This document shows positions 5,498-6,050 of a DNA stretch of 6,050 bases, one piece after another. Origin of the DNA: Gemmatimonadota bacterium (GTDB lineage Bacteria; GCA-2686955); assembly GCA_026991065.1 (NCBI GenBank), contig JALXCG010000415.1, forward strand, positions 1 through 6,050, given 5' to 3'. A program made the position numbers and the translations under genes. The stretch's first letter is position 1. The number at the start of each line of letters is the position of its first letter. The notes under the pieces are model-generated. The model saw only the letters and a program-made list of their open reading frames with translations, ran no database searches and had not been told where the DNA came from.

Positions 5498-6050
5498 GCC
5501 CCACGCCCGCGGTCCGGCGATCCCCGCTCCTGCGGGTGATGCCCTTGCGATCCAGATACTCCAAGAGCGGAATCAGATACTTGCGGGTGCAGCCAAAGCG
5601 CTCTCGCACATCGCCGACCGATATCTCCCCCTGAGCGCGGAGCATTTCGATCACACCCTCTTCGATTTCACTGAGCGCGGCCTGGGTCATCACCAGGTCC
5701 TGGGTCAGGCGCACCAACTCGCCGGAGTCCAGCAGAGCGTGGAGCATGGCTCGCGAGTGCTCCGGATCCGATGAGGCTTGGATTACCTGCTCCGGTGCCG
5801 GGGGCACAAAGCGCGATTCACCGCCCAGTGCTTCTTGCCAGCGCTTCTGTTCGGAGCGGTCTTTTTCGGTGAAACGGACTTGGAATTCGGGGCGGGCGAC
5901 GCGCCCCTCCTGCTGGCGCACAATTTTCTGCTGAATCGCCAACTCCACGACGGATGAACCTGAAATGCCGGGAAACTGCGCGGTGATTCGGCTGGCCGCT
6001 TCGTTGGATGGCAGTCCCGGCTGCAGACGGTGCCGCCGGTGGTGAGCGTC
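5472..6050 (-). CDS. selB: Selenocysteine-specific elongation factor SelB, C-terminal part (5' end outside window)
   Basis: SelB is an EF-Tu-like GTPase that brings Sec-tRNA to UGA codons followed by a SECIS hairpin in the mRNA. Only its last 192 residues lie here; the GTPase domains are beyond 6050. What is visible is the winged-helix array that binds the SECIS hairpin: HRLQPGLPSNEAASRI near the left end of the fragment matches the family's HRxxPLRPGMPxEELR pattern, and the final winged helix carries TRKYLIPLLEYLDRKGITRR (155-174) followed by SGDRR. E. coli SelB has the similar LEYFDRIGFTRR. The 13-residue tail after this is unconserved and partly encoded opposite the end of murA. An in-frame GTG at 5948 is not the start, because the conserved helix lies before it. 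Its presence implies selenoproteins and selA, selD and tRNA-Sec elsewhere. Termination is convergent with murA and no intrinsic terminator separates them. Confidence 0.93.
   Translation of the reverse strand, partial: DAHHRRHRLQPGLPSNEAASRITAQFPGISGSSVVELAIQQKIVRQQEGRVARPEFQVRFTEKDRSEQKRWQEALGGESRFVPPAPEQVIQASSDPEHSRAMLHALLDSGELVRLTQDLVMTQAALSEIEEGVIEMLRAQGEISVGDVRERFGCTRKYLIPLLEYLDRKGITRRSGDRRTAGVGLTPERAES

Noticed and set aside
5523-5536. CCCGC-TCCT-GCGGG hairpin just after the murA stop as a terminator
   Set aside because: It has only five base pairs and no T-run on either strand, and it lies within the conserved winged-helix coding sequence of selB.
1-6050. tRNA, rRNA, CRISPR array, insertion sequence or prophage signatures
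   Set aside because: No tRNA T-arm motif, spaced direct repeats, transposase motifs or terminal inverted repeats were seen; the window is a conserved core region.

Overview
The window is GC-rich bacterial chromosome carrying a conserved housekeeping cluster on the + strand: rho (transcription termination factor), rpmE (ribosomal protein L31), prfA (peptide chain release factor 1), prmC (release-factor glutamine methyltransferase) and murA (UDP-GlcNAc enolpyruvyl transferase). The 3' part of selB (selenocysteine-specific elongation factor) runs convergently on the - strand and leaves the window at its right edge. This gene order is familiar from Geobacter-like and related Desulfobacterota genomes and from several neighbouring phyla. 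A Gram-negative, possibly anaerobic, selenoprotein-making bacterium fits, but the phylum cannot be fixed from this sequence.

Layout: 1-132 has no assignable gene and may hold the tail and terminator of an upstream gene. A sigma70-like promoter lies at 133-161. About 435 bases of untranslated leader follow, first C-rich and G-poor (about 186-300), then strongly foldable (308-526). rho occupies 597-1850. A 144-base gap carries a second candidate promoter. The compact group rpmE-prfA-prmC-murA then runs from 1995 to 5497, with gaps of 69, -4 and 9 bases; all four genes start with GTG. selB ends inside the 3' end of murA, with a 26-base tail-to-tail overlap.

The genes serve gene expression and envelope synthesis. 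Rho ends transcripts. L31 is a zinc-binding protein of the large ribosomal subunit. RF1 releases peptides at UAA and UAG, and PrmC methylates the glutamine of the RF1 GGQ motif, so enzyme and substrate are encoded in overlapping genes. MurA commits UDP-GlcNAc to peptidoglycan. SelB delivers Sec-tRNA to UGA codons, which RF2 (not encoded here) would otherwise read.

The coding content is ordinary. I found no undescribed multi-gene system. The points most worth a second look are the long structured leader of rho, a hairpin enclosing the ribosome-binding site and start codon of prfA, the murA/selB antisense overlap, and some residue-level deviations in Rho and MurA.
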